Notes under the pieces: generated by a model
Database searches by the model: none
Seen by the model: only the letters and a program-made list of their open reading frames with translations
Told to the model about the DNA's origin: nothing
In this document: positions 18,086-26,930 of the stretch, piece by piece
How the letters are laid out: each line of letters starts with the position of its first letter
Numbering within the stretch: position 1 is the stretch's first letter
Position numbers and translations under genes: made by a program
Source: Pseudomonadota bacterium
Lineage (GTDB): Bacteria > Desulfobacterota > Desulfobacteria > Desulfobacterales > JAHIVH01
DNA length: 64,000 nucleotides
Direction: 5' to 3'
NCBI GenBank assembly: GCA_018816735.1
Contig: JAHIVH010000081.1
Location: 1-64,000, forward strand

Positions 18086-20737
18086 ATGCCAGGTGTTGAA
18101 CAAATAGATATAATTGCCGGGGCAGATCGAAATGTTAAAGAATCTATCTCCCAAAACCTTCTGATAAAAAGAGAGCACCTGATTTCATCTTTTCTTGACA
18201 AGAGGGAACAGGCATTCACAGATAAATTATCCCTCCTTATTGATGACTATTTTCGTGAAAGCTATGAGAACAGTCAGGTCGGACTGGCCTTAGGGATGAT
18301 AAAAAACCCTTACGCCATTGTGGCTTTAGGCGGCTATGGCAGGCGTGAGCAGTGCATTGGGTCTGATATCGACATTTTGTTTTTGTTTAAAGACAGTGTT
18401 CCCCGTGAGGCAGAAGCCCTGATCCAGGAGATTGTCTACCCGTTATGGGATGCGGGGTTTGACGTCGGCCATTCCACGCGAAGCGTCAAGGAATGTATCC
18501 GGATGGCCGGAGATGACATTGAAACACTGATGGCTATTCTTGACGGGAGATTTATATGCGGTATGTCCAATCTTTTTGTCCAGGTAATGGAACATCTCAG
18601 ACGCAAGGTGATTCGATCCCGCTCTGGAAAAATTATTTCGCTTATCGTTGAGGATATTAATGGCAGGCATGACCGGTTTGGGGATGCGTCTTATCTTCTT
18701 GAACCCAACTTAAAAGAAGGCAAGGGCGGCCTGAGGGATTATCATACCATGTTGTGGATTGCGCGCGTCAAATCCGATCTCAGACAGCCCCGGGACCTGG
18801 AATATCTGGGTTATGTATCAGAGAAAGAATTTGAAGCACTGGAAGATTCGGTCTCATATTTACATGCGGTGAGAAACAGACTCCACCATCTTGCCGGTAG
18901 AAAATGCGATCAGCTATACATGGAGTACCAGAAGGAAATAGCTGATGTCATAACGATTGTGAAAAAAGACGGTAAGCAGCCTGTGGAGTTGTTTCTGGGA
19001 GAACTTCATGGACATATGGCCTGTATTAAACAGCAGCACCAGGTATTTTTGTCAGAGATGGGGTTTTTGAAACTCCAGAAAAAAGGGAGAGGTATTTTAG
19101 GCAAACGTTCCGGAGTCTCAGGGATTATTGTGACCAAAAGAAATATGCTGGATTTTGTTTCTCTTGAGGCTGTGTTAAAGAATCCGGAACTGATGATTCG
19201 CATCTTTGAGGAAAGTCTGAGATTGTCCATCCCCATCAGTGCACCGGCAAAACGTGTTATTAAAGAGCTGGATTATCTAATTTCCGGTCAATTTCGAAAT
19301 GATCCTTCGATTGTCAATATATTTGAAAAAATTTTACTGACGGTTTCAAGTGACTACAACGTATTAAATGAGATGATGAATACCGGATTTCTGACGCAAT
19401 TTATTCCTGAATTAAAAGGGATTCAGAATCTCATTCAATACAATTCATATCATATTTATCCTGTTGACAAACATTCGTTAAAAACGGTTGAAACCGCAAA
19501 AAAACTGGGAATGAAGGCTAATGGTCATGCGCTTTTCCATGAATTGTATCATGAACTGGAAGACAGACGGATACTTCTCTGGGCCTGTCTCCTTCATGAT
19601 ATTGGTAAAAGCCTTCCTTCCAAAAATCATGCAGAAAGCGGCATGATACAGGCTCGAAACATTCTTGAACGATTTGCTTATCCAAAAGCGTTTGTGGCTA
19701 CAGTATCATTTCTTGTAGGCGAACACCTGTATCTCATTAAAACCGCCACCAGAAGAGATATCCAGGATGAGGAAACCGTTATTTCCGTTGCAAGGAGAAT
19801 CAGCAATATAGACCAGCTAAAGATGTTATATATGCTTACCGTCGCAGACGCAATGGCAACAGGTGAAAAAGCATGGAATGACTGGACAGCCTCATTGGTC
19901 AGAGATCTGTTTTTAAAGGTATTGAAGATCCTCAAGACAGGCGAGCTGGCCACACCGGAAGCAACGGAGATCATTGCAAGGAAAAAAAATGAATTACTGT
20001 CCCTGAGAGGGATCAATGCATCGGGCCCGGAATTTTCTGACTCATTTGAAGTGATGACACCACGCTATCTTCTGTATGTGGAGGCAAAAGATATCAACGC
20101 GCATATTGGTTTATACAGCAAGCTGGGTGATAAACCCTTTGTGCTTGACGTTGAAAAAGACGAATCGTCCAATACACGAATCGTTACCATTTGCGCGAAA
20201 AACAGGAATGGGCTTTTTTCCATGATCGCAGGCGGATTTACCTTGAACAGTCTGGATATCCTGGATGCTCAGGTATTCACCTGGAGAAATGGTATTGCCA
20301 TTGATGTGTTTCACGTCACACCGCCCAAAGATAAGATCTTTGAAGATGAAAACTGGCAGAAAACAGAAAACCGTCTTCTTGATATTTTATCAGATAAAAT
20401 CAATCTGGCAGAAAAACTCAAAGATAGGATTTTAAAAGGAAAAGAAGAAAAGCGGCATACGAGCAAAAGACCCCTTCGCGTGAATGTGGATAATGACAGT
20501 TCCAGTTTCTATACGATTATAGAAGTGTTTGCCTATGATTATCCTGGGTTGTTGTTCAGTGTCACCCATGAGCTGTTTAAACATGGTATTGATATTCATA
20601 TGGCGAAAATCGCTACCAAAATAGACCAGGTCGTCGATATTTTTTATGTAAGGAATTTTTCCGGAGATAAAATCGAATCCCGGGAAGAAACAGACCGGAT
20701 TAAGAGTGATATTCTGAATATCCTGGAGACAAAATAG
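18086..20737 (+). CDS. glnD: PII uridylyltransferase / uridylyl-removing enzyme GlnD
   Basis: Bifunctional nitrogen sensor that uridylylates PII when glutamine is low and removes the group when glutamine is high. It has 883 residues, normal length. The nucleotidyltransferase motif is GGYGRREQ (82-89) with SDIDILFLF (93-101), then a GlnD-specific helical part, an HD domain (LHDIGKSLPSKNHAESG, about 503-519) for the removing activity, and two C-terminal ACT domains (about 705-785 and 812-882) for glutamine sensing. GAGAGG precedes the ATG. It is the first gene after the sigma-54 promoter and is followed by its substrate gene glnB. Confidence 0.96.
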   Translation: MPGVEQIDIIAGADRNVKESISQNLLIKREHLISSFLDKREQAFTDKLSLLIDDYFRESYENSQVGLALGMIKNPYAIVALGGYGRREQCIGSDIDILFLFKDSVPREAEALIQEIVYPLWDAGFDVGHSTRSVKECIRMAGDDIETLMAILDGRFICGMSNLFVQVMEHLRRKVIRSRSGKIISLIVEDINGRHDRFGDASYLLEPNLKEGKGGLRDYHTMLWIARVKSDLRQPRDLEYLGYVSEKEFEALEDSVSYLHAVRNRLHHLAGRKCDQLYMEYQKEIADVITIVKKDGKQPVELFLGELHGHMACIKQQHQVFLSEMGFLKLQKKGRGILGKRSGVSGIIVTKRNMLDFVSLEAVLKNPELMIRIFEESLRLSIPISAPAKRVIKELDYLISGQFRNDPSIVNIFEKILLTVSSDYNVLNEMMNTGFLTQFIPELKGIQNLIQYNSYHIYPVDKHSLKTVETAKKLGMKANGHALFHELYHELEDRRILLWACLLHDIGKSLPSKNHAESGMIQARNILERFAYPKAFVATVSFLVGEHLYLIKTATRRDIQDEETVISVARRISNIDQLKMLYMLTVADAMATGEKAWNDWTASLVRDLFLKVLKILKTGELATPEATEIIARKKNELLSLRGINASGPEFSDSFEVMTPRYLLYVEAKDINAHIGLYSKLGDKPFVLDVEKDESSNTRIVTICAKNRNGLFSMIAGGFTLNSLDILDAQVFTWRNGIAIDVFHVTPPKDKIFEDENWQKTENRLLDILSDKINLAEKLKDRILKGKEEKRHTSKRPLRVNVDNDSSSFYTIIEVFAYDYPGLLFSVTHELFKHGIDIHMAKIATKIDQVVDIFYVRNFSGDKIESREETDRIKSDILNILETK

Positions 20738-20801
20738 AGTAATAAAGGCTAAGGACCGGATATCAGGATAGCTGTAAAAAAAAACTAAAACAGGAGGATA
20801 A

Positions 20802-21143
<342 letters not shown>

Positions 21144-21214
21144 TTCGGGGAATCAAAAAATGATCACACATCTGTTATTGACGCGTTTTAATATCACATG
21201 GAGGGAATTTTTAA

Positions 21215-22552
21215 ATGAGAGGGAAGACGTATGGACTTATTACCGGTCTGACTGTTCTGATGTCATGTGGGCAGGCATTTTCAGCAGATGGCGGTGGTGC
21301 GATAGATACAGGAACCACATGCTGGATGCTCACATCTACAGCGCTTGTCCTATTAATGGTACCAGGGCTCGCCATGTTTTATGGCGGACTTGTAAGAACA
21401 AAAAATGTACTTGGCACCATGATGCATAGTTTTGTGGCTATGGCACTCATAGGCGTTTTATGGACCGTATTTGGATATGCGCTTACATTTGGGAAGAGCA
21501 CGCTGGGTGGTTTTATAGGATGGAACAGCGATTATTTTTTTCTGAAAGGTATTGATGATAGTATCGTAAATGGTGTTCCTGAGTATGTATTGGCCATGTT
21601 TCAGGGAAAATTTGCCATTATCACGCCGGCGCTGATAAGCGGCGCGCTTGCTGAAAGAGTATATTTCAAAGGGTATACCCTTTTTATCGCTTTATGGTTT
21701 TTTCTGATTTACTGCCCGTTATGCCACTGGATATGGGCATCGGACGGATGGCTTTTTAATTCAGGCGCAGCCGGTGTAATTGATCTTGCAGGCGGTCTTG
21801 TTATTCATGTGTCCGCAGGCGTAAGTGCTTTGGTCATAGCCATTCTACTGGGTAAAAGAAAAGGATATCCCAAAACACCCATGCTGCCCAGTAATATGGT
21901 TATGACAATGATGGGGGCGGGGCTCCTATGGGTGGGCTGGTTTGGTTTTAATGCGGGTTCAACCGTTCATAGTGGCCTTGATACGGCCCGCGCGTTGACC
22001 ATGACCCAGGTGTCTGCCGCAAGTGGTGCACTGACATGGATGATTATAGAAGCGATCATATACAAGAAGGCGACCTCTCTGGGGTTTGTTTCAGGTATTC
22101 TTGCCGGTCTTGTTGTCATAACACCTGCTGCAGGGGTCGTAACACCACCGGGAGCGCTTTTTTTAGGGACAGCATCTTCAATTGTATGCTACATGGCTCT
22201 CCATGCCAAAGGGAAATTGGGCTATGACGATAGCCTTGATTGTTTTGGCATTCACGGAGTAGGTTCCGGTCTGGGCGTTCTTCTCTTGAGTTTTTTTATC
22301 CGGAAAAGCTGGATGACAGCTGCTGCTTCTGCAAACGGAGGCTCGTGGAATTCATTTGACCAGCTTATGATTCAATTGAAAGGTATGGGGGCGACCATCT
22401 TGCTTGCCGTATTGGGTACATGTCTGATTTATTATATTGTTGAAAAATCGGTTGGTTTCAGAATCAATGAGCAGAAAGAAATAGAAGGATTGGACCAGTC
22501 TCTTCATGGAGAGCATGGCTATGGGTTGGTCCATTCGGATTTTGTAAAATAA
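21215..22552 (+). CDS. amtB: Ammonium transporter AmtB
   Basis: Inner-membrane ammonium channel of 445 residues. It has a cleavable signal (to about AFSA), then eleven expected membrane helices. Family landmarks are VPGLAMFYGGLVRTKN, FGYALTFG, the LAGGLVIHVSAGVSAL histidine region, MGAGLLWVGWFGFNAGS and the second pore histidine in CFGIHGVGSGLG. GGAGGG precedes the ATG. It pairs with the PII gene 71 bases upstream, which gates it in the classic glnK-amtB arrangement. Confidence 0.96.
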   Translation: MRGKTYGLITGLTVLMSCGQAFSADGGGAIDTGTTCWMLTSTALVLLMVPGLAMFYGGLVRTKNVLGTMMHSFVAMALIGVLWTVFGYALTFGKSTLGGFIGWNSDYFFLKGIDDSIVNGVPEYVLAMFQGKFAIITPALISGALAERVYFKGYTLFIALWFFLIYCPLCHWIWASDGWLFNSGAAGVIDLAGGLVIHVSAGVSALVIAILLGKRKGYPKTPMLPSNMVMTMMGAGLLWVGWFGFNAGSTVHSGLDTARALTMTQVSAASGALTWMIIEAIIYKKATSLGFVSGILAGLVVITPAAGVVTPPGALFLGTASSIVCYMALHAKGKLGYDDSLDCFGIHGVGSGLGVLLLSFFIRKSWMTAAASANGGSWNSFDQLMIQLKGMGATILLAVLGTCLIYYIVEKSVGFRINEQKEIEGLDQSLHGEHGYGLVHSDFVK

Positions 22553-22565
22553 AAAAAAGGGTGGG

Positions 22566-22590
22566 CTTCGAATCATATAAGATTTCGAAG
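22566..22590 (+). promoter_or_regulatory. Inverted repeat between amtB and glnA
   Basis: CTTCGAA-TC, a short ATATAA loop and GATTTCGAAG can form a hairpin with one bulged base. No run of T follows, so it is not a standard terminator; it could be a processing or stabilising element that sets glnA apart from the upstream message, or an operator. Confidence 0.35.
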
Positions 22591-22670
22591 TCAGATGAAT
22601 CACACGTTTATTGAAAGGATGAAGAATCATCAGTTCCTTGAAGGAATGAAAACAACAAAGGAGAATTAAA

Positions 22671-24083
22671 ATGACACCAAAGGAAGTTATCGAATTCGCA
22701 AAAAAGAATGGCGCAAAAGCAATGGACATCCGTTTTATGGACTTTCCGGGAATTTGGCAGCATTTTACGGTACCGATGAGTGAGCTTGATGAATCAAGCT
22801 TTGAAGACGGGTATGGGTTTGACGGATCAAGTATCAGAGGCTGGCAGCCCATAGACGCAAGCGATATGCTTGTCATTCCTGATCCTGGTACGGCTGCGAT
22901 GGACCCTTTTTACAAGGAGCCGACTCTGGTATTAATCGGAAATATTGCCGATCCTATTACCCGTGCGCCATATACCCGAGATCCCCGAAATATCGCTAAA
23001 AAAGCGGAAAACTACCTGAAAACAACCGGTATCGGTGATACGGCCTTTATCGGCCCTGAGGCAGAATTTTTTATTTTTGACGATGTTCGATACGATTCTC
23101 AGAAAAATGTATCTTTTTATGAAGTAGATTCTGTTGAGGGAACCTGGAATACCGCCAGGGAAGAATCACCAAACCTGGGTTATAAACCCAGACTTAAAGA
23201 AGGGTATTTTCCGGTTCCGCCAACAGATAAATTTCAGGATTTGCGAACAGAAATGCTTCTCACTCTCCAACAAATAGGGATTGATGTTGAATGCCAGCAC
23301 CACGAAGTGGCCACTGCAGGTCAGGCGGAAATTGACATGCGGTTCAAACCTCTTCTCCAGATGGGAGATCAGCTTGTCTGGTTCAAATATATACTCAAAA
23401 ACGTCGCTTATCGTCATGGACATACCGTCACTTTCATGCCCAAACCGATTTTTGGGGATAATGGGTCTGGCATGCATACCCATATCAGCATCTGGAAAGA
23501 GAACCAGCCCCTTTTTGCCGGTGACAAATACGCAGGTGTTTCCCAGGACGCGTTATATGCCATCGGTGGTATTTTAAAACACTGCAGAGCGCTCTGCGCC
23601 TTTACCAATCCAACTACCAATTCTTACAAAAGACTTGTTCCAGGCTTTGAAGCACCTGTGAATCTGGCTTATTCAAGCCGCAACCGGAGTGCCTCCATTC
23701 GCATCCCCATGTATTCATCATCACCTAAAGCAAAACGGATCGAATTCAGGACACCTGATCCGTCATGCAATGGTTATATTGCATTTTCAGCCATACTTAT
23801 GGCCGTTCTTGACGGTATCCAGAATAAAATGGATCCGGGCGATCCGCTGGATAAGAACATTTATGATCTGCCACCGGAAGAACTGGCTGAAATCCCTTCC
23901 GCCCCCGGCTCTCTTGAAGAATCTCTTACAGCGTTAAAAGAAGACCATGAATTCCTTTTAAAAGGCGATGTGTTTACCAAGGATGTTATTGAAACCTGGG
24001 TCAGCTACAAGACAAAAAATGAAGTGAATCCCGTGAAACTGAGACCGCATCCGCACGAATTTTTCTTGTACTATGACATCTAA
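22671..24083 (+). CDS. glnA: Type I glutamine synthetase
   Basis: ATP-dependent amidation of glutamate, 470 residues, the normal size of the dodecameric GSI. Visible: the DGSSIRGW segment, the metal-ligand stretch [25 protein letters not shown], the ATP/glutamate region [27 protein letters not shown], and [11 protein letters not shown], whose tyrosine corresponds to the adenylylation site (Y397 in enterics), marking the I-beta regulated type. AAAGGAG precedes the ATG. It is the last gene of the nitrogen operon before a strong terminator. Confidence 0.97.
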   Translation: MTPKEVIEFAKKNGAKAMDIRFMDFPGIWQHFTVPMSELDESSFEDGYGFDGSSIRGWQPIDASDMLVIPDPGTAAMDPFYKEPTLVLIGNIADPITRAPYTRDPRNIAKKAENYLKTTGIGDTAFIGPEAEFFIFDDVRYDSQKNVSFYEVDSVEGTWNTAREESPNLGYKPRLKEGYFPVPPTDKFQDLRTEMLLTLQQIGIDVECQHHEVATAGQAEIDMRFKPLLQMGDQLVWFKYILKNVAYRHGHTVTFMPKPIFGDNGSGMHTHISIWKENQPLFAGDKYAGVSQDALYAIGGILKHCRALCAFTNPTTNSYKRLVPGFEAPVNLAYSSRNRSASIRIPMYSSSPKAKRIEFRTPDPSCNGYIAFSAILMAVLDGIQNKMDPGDPLDKNIYDLPPEELAEIPSAPGSLEESLTALKEDHEFLLKGDVFTKDVIETWVSYKTKNEVNPVKLRPHPHEFFLYYDI

Positions 24084-24111
24084 ACCTTAAACGTTTAACG
24101 TTTTTCTGATA

Positions 24112-24145
24112 ACCATCCCGGATCATCTGTTTGATCCGGGATGGT
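24112..24145 (+). terminator. Terminator-like hairpin after glnA
   Basis: A perfect 14-base stem (ACCATCCCGGATCA at 24112-24125, its complement at 24132-24145) with a 6-base loop lies 29 bases after the glnA stop. The T-tract is short (CCTTCG), so termination may be partly Rho-dependent, or it may serve both strands between glnA and the reversed chemoreceptor remnant. Confidence 0.7.
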
Positions 24146-24171
24146 CCTTCGTATGTCCAGACAGGGTGAGA

Positions 24172-24300
24172 TCATACGTTGAATTTTGAAACCATTTTCT
24201 TCAATTGAGCAGACAGCTCGGACATGTCTCTCCCATATGTTCGAATTTTTTGACTATCTTCCGATATTTCTTCATTGGCCAAAAGCCAGCGGTTATTCTT
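24172..24300 (-). pseudogene. 3' remnant of a methyl-accepting chemotaxis protein
   Basis: On the minus strand a frame ending at TGA 24174-24172 reads LANEEISEDSQKIRTYGRD, then MSELSAQLKKMVSKFNV. This closely follows the C-terminus of chemoreceptor signalling domains: compare [12 protein letters not shown] at the end of the receptor at 1417-3096. Nothing recognisable of the tip, HAMP or sensor domain lies upstream in this frame, which runs into the promoter region of the next gene. I read it as the surviving tail of a deleted receptor gene. The full 324-base gap 24084-24407 holds only this and the glnA hairpin. Confidence 0.6.
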
Positions 24301-24407
24301 TTTCTTGACATAACAACCCAATGGATGTAATGCACAGCGTTAGAATATTCATTTTAATACTGAGTATCTATCCTGGCAATTTTCAGTTGACCCAAGGAGT
24401 AACAGGC

Positions 24408-25262
24408 ATGAACGCTAAAAAATTCATGAAAATCGGCGAGCTTGTCAAAGCCACCGGCGTTCCCAAAACAACAATCCGTTTCTATGTTGATGGGGGACTG
24501 CTGCCTCCACCGGTCAAAACCGGAAGAACCATGGCCTATTATGATGATCGCCATATCCATTTGCTGTCGGCAATCCGGAAATTCCAAAAGTCCGAGAACC
24601 TTTCACTGGCACAGTTGAAACAGAGGGTGTCAGCGTTGAAACGCTGCGAATCAGACGGATTTGAAGAGAATGAAGATATTTTTACTGAAACGCAAAAAAA
24701 GAAAAAAGAAGACATACTCAGTGCCGCCATCCGTGTCTTTTCAGAAAAAGGGTACTACCGCACCACAGTGAATGATGTTACCGACGAAGCAAACATTTCA
24801 ACAGGAACGTTCTATTTTTATTTCAAAGATAAACGCGAACTCTACAATGATGTCGTCGATAGCCTGATTCAGTATATCAGCAAAGAGAGAGAAAAACTCC
24901 TTCAGGGCGAGACCGATATCCTGACGCGGTTGACCCGTCGAGGACGCGCCATTTACGATCATTTTGAGAAATATAAAGAGATCATTTTTCTCGTTCGTGC
25001 GGAAATGGGCGGAGAGGATCAATGGGCAAAAACAAAGGTTTCCGGGCTCTACCGGTCGTTGAGTGAATCTGCGGCCGCGGATATTCAAAAAGCGATCGAT
25101 CAGGGATTGATCAGACCGGTGGATACAAAACTGGTGGCCTATTCATTTATCGGTCTTATTGAAATTATGGCCTTATTCATGAATCTTGAGCCCGGATATG
25201 ATATCGACGGGATTTTAAATTTTCTGACCGATTTCACCCTTAAGGGACTTGAGCCCCGCTAA
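24408..25262 (+). CDS. MerR-TetR double-HTH transcriptional regulator
   Basis: A 284-residue regulator with two different DNA-binding domains. Residues about 7-75 are a MerR-type winged helix (MKIGELVKATGVPKTTIRFYV, then the wing and YYDDRHIHLL). After an acidic linker, residues about 105-155 are a TetR HTH (AIRVFSEKGYYRTTVNDVT, ISTGTFYFYFKDKRELY), followed by a TetR-like all-helical ligand domain. AAGGAGT lies before the ATG at 24408; an upstream in-frame ATG at 24321 lacks a ribosome site. It precedes the aconitase X operon by about 40 bases and probably controls it; the inducer is likely the operon's substrate or its CoA ester (inference). Confidence 0.85.
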   Translation: MNAKKFMKIGELVKATGVPKTTIRFYVDGGLLPPPVKTGRTMAYYDDRHIHLLSAIRKFQKSENLSLAQLKQRVSALKRCESDGFEENEDIFTETQKKKKEDILSAAIRVFSEKGYYRTTVNDVTDEANISTGTFYFYFKDKRELYNDVVDSLIQYISKEREKLLQGETDILTRLTRRGRAIYDHFEKYKEIIFLVRAEMGGEDQWAKTKVSGLYRSLSESAAADIQKAIDQGLIRPVDTKLVAYSFIGLIEIMALFMNLEPGYDIDGILNFLTDFTLKGLEPR

Positions 25263-25301
25263 TTCAGGCGGGAAGTATTAAAGAAGGAGACATGCCAGAC
25301 A

Positions 25302-26459
25302 ATGAAATTAAATGAAAAACAGGAAAACATGCTTAACGGCAAATCCGGTGAAGTCATGTCATTGGCCATGAAAACGCTTGTCAATTATGGTGATGCCTTC
25401 CAGGCTAAACGTCTGGTCGAAATCACGAGCGCCCATGTGGCGGGCTCTTTTGGAATTTTTGCTGTCAAATCCTACTACAATATTATCAATCGAATCGTAA
25501 CGGACGGGCTGAAAGTCAAGGTGCCGACGACCGTTAATCCACGACCGGGAAATCGTCTTCACATGGTTAATCAGGTCGTGATGAACAAGCAGCAATTCCT
25601 GGAAAACAGTTTTAAAAAAATGGGCATCATACCCAATTATTCATGTGCATGCTACGATGGGGTCAATGTCCCGTCTAAAGGAGAACCCGTTGCCTGGGCA
25701 GAATCAAGTGCCGTGCAATATGCAAATTCGGTCCTGGGCGCCAAAACGAACAGAAACTCGGTGATGATCGATATCTGTTCAGCCGTGACCGGTTATGTAC
25801 CTGAATTCGGGTATATGCTTGATGAAAATCGAAGGGGACAAATTCTCGTTAAGCTTAAAATCGATAAAATGGATGCAAGTGCCTTGGGGTTTATCATTGG
25901 CCAGAGAGTAGTGGATAAGGTGCCTGTGATAGAACACTACCCGTTCACACGTGTGGCGTTGAAAAATATGGGAGGCGCCATGGCGGCATCTGGCGCGGTT
26001 GCGCTTTTTCATGTGGAAGGACTTACCCCGGAAGCACCTGACATGAAATCAATTTTTGACAGAGAACCTGAAAAAATTTTGACCATCACGCAAAAAGACA
26101 TTGATGATTTACGGACAAAAGATCTTTCAAAGACCACTTCGGTTGTTTTCGGCTGCCCCCATATGACACTTGAAGAAGCTAATGATCTTGCCGGATATTT
26201 CAATGGCGCAAGCGTAAAACGCCCAACGTGTTTCTGCATGACACCGGCGGCTAAAACCGAATTTGAAAAAAGTGACAGAGGGCAAAAAGTGACAGCCGCA
26301 GGCGTAAAACTCTATGATCACTGTCCGGTTGCGGCATTCACCGTTCGCCGGGGAAACCGGCATATGCTCACATCATCAGCAAAATGCTTTTACTATCTGG
26401 CTGGAACCGATTACGGAACAAAAGAGGACTGCCTCAGGGCATGCGGGGTGAAATCATGA
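25302..26459 (+). CDS. Aconitase X catalytic (large) subunit, DUF521
   Basis: A 385-residue iron-sulfur hydro-lyase of the aconitase X family. Family marks: QENMLNGKSGEVMSLAMKTLVNYGDAF, LVEITSAHVAGSF, SCACYDG, the AESSAVQYANSVLGAKTNRN region, FGCPHMTLEEANDLAG, and PTCFCMTPAAK, with cysteines that bind the cluster. Characterised relatives dehydrate cis-3-hydroxy-L-proline in bacteria or mevalonate-5-phosphate in archaea; I cannot choose a substrate here. An AAGGAG site precedes it (near 25285), and the stop overlaps the next gene start (ATGA). Genetic context: regulator upstream, small subunit and a beta-hydroxyacid dehydrogenase-like fusion downstream. Confidence 0.88.
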   Translation: MKLNEKQENMLNGKSGEVMSLAMKTLVNYGDAFQAKRLVEITSAHVAGSFGIFAVKSYYNIINRIVTDGLKVKVPTTVNPRPGNRLHMVNQVVMNKQQFLENSFKKMGIIPNYSCACYDGVNVPSKGEPVAWAESSAVQYANSVLGAKTNRNSVMIDICSAVTGYVPEFGYMLDENRRGQILVKLKIDKMDASALGFIIGQRVVDKVPVIEHYPFTRVALKNMGGAMAASGAVALFHVEGLTPEAPDMKSIFDREPEKILTITQKDIDDLRTKDLSKTTSVVFGCPHMTLEEANDLAGYFNGASVKRPTCFCMTPAAKTEFEKSDRGQKVTAAGVKLYDHCPVAAFTVRRGNRHMLTSSAKCFYYLAGTDYGTKEDCLRACGVKS

Positions 26460-26902
26460 AAATGTTTACAGGCAAACCGATTATCAAAGGTTTAGGCAGT
26501 GGTACGGCACTGGTTACAAAAATGCCGATTAATTTTACGGCAGCCTTTACCAAAATCCCGAGCTTTCTGCCATACATGAACTCGGTGATCATGGACCGCC
26601 ATCATGAGCTTTTTTACAAACGGATTAAGAACCGTGTGCTTGTTTTCCCCGCCTGTATCGGTTCCACAGGCACAGGATTGCTTCTCCTGCAGATTATCAC
26701 AACCGGTGGGGCACCTTCTGCCATCATTGTGCAGGAGGCGGATTCTCTCCTTGTTTCAGGTATTGTTTTAAGTGACGTGTGGTTTAACAAAAGTTTTCCT
26801 GTGATTGAATATGGACCGGAAGATATTTATGAAAAGATAAAGACTGGAGACAGGGTTGATGTTGACGGTCAAACCGGAGAGATCCGCGTCACACAAGGTT
26901 GA
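26456..26902 (+). CDS. Aconitase X swivel (small) subunit, DUF126
   Basis: A 148-residue swivel-domain partner of the preceding gene. It shows the DUF126 pattern KGLGSGTALVTKMPINF, IMDRHHELF, VLVFPACIGSTGTG (the serine of this loop is the catalytic residue in aconitase X) and GAPSAIIVQEADSLLVSGIVL. The ATG at 26456 overlaps the large-subunit stop by four bases, so the subunits are made in equal amounts. The gene is separate rather than fused as in many bacterial homologues. Confidence 0.88.
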   Translation: MKMFTGKPIIKGLGSGTALVTKMPINFTAAFTKIPSFLPYMNSVIMDRHHELFYKRIKNRVLVFPACIGSTGTGLLLLQIITTGGAPSAIIVQEADSLLVSGIVLSDVWFNKSFPVIEYGPEDIYEKIKTGDRVDVDGQTGEIRVTQG

Positions 26903-26930
26903 TTTTAAAAACAAAAAAAGAGAGGATCAT

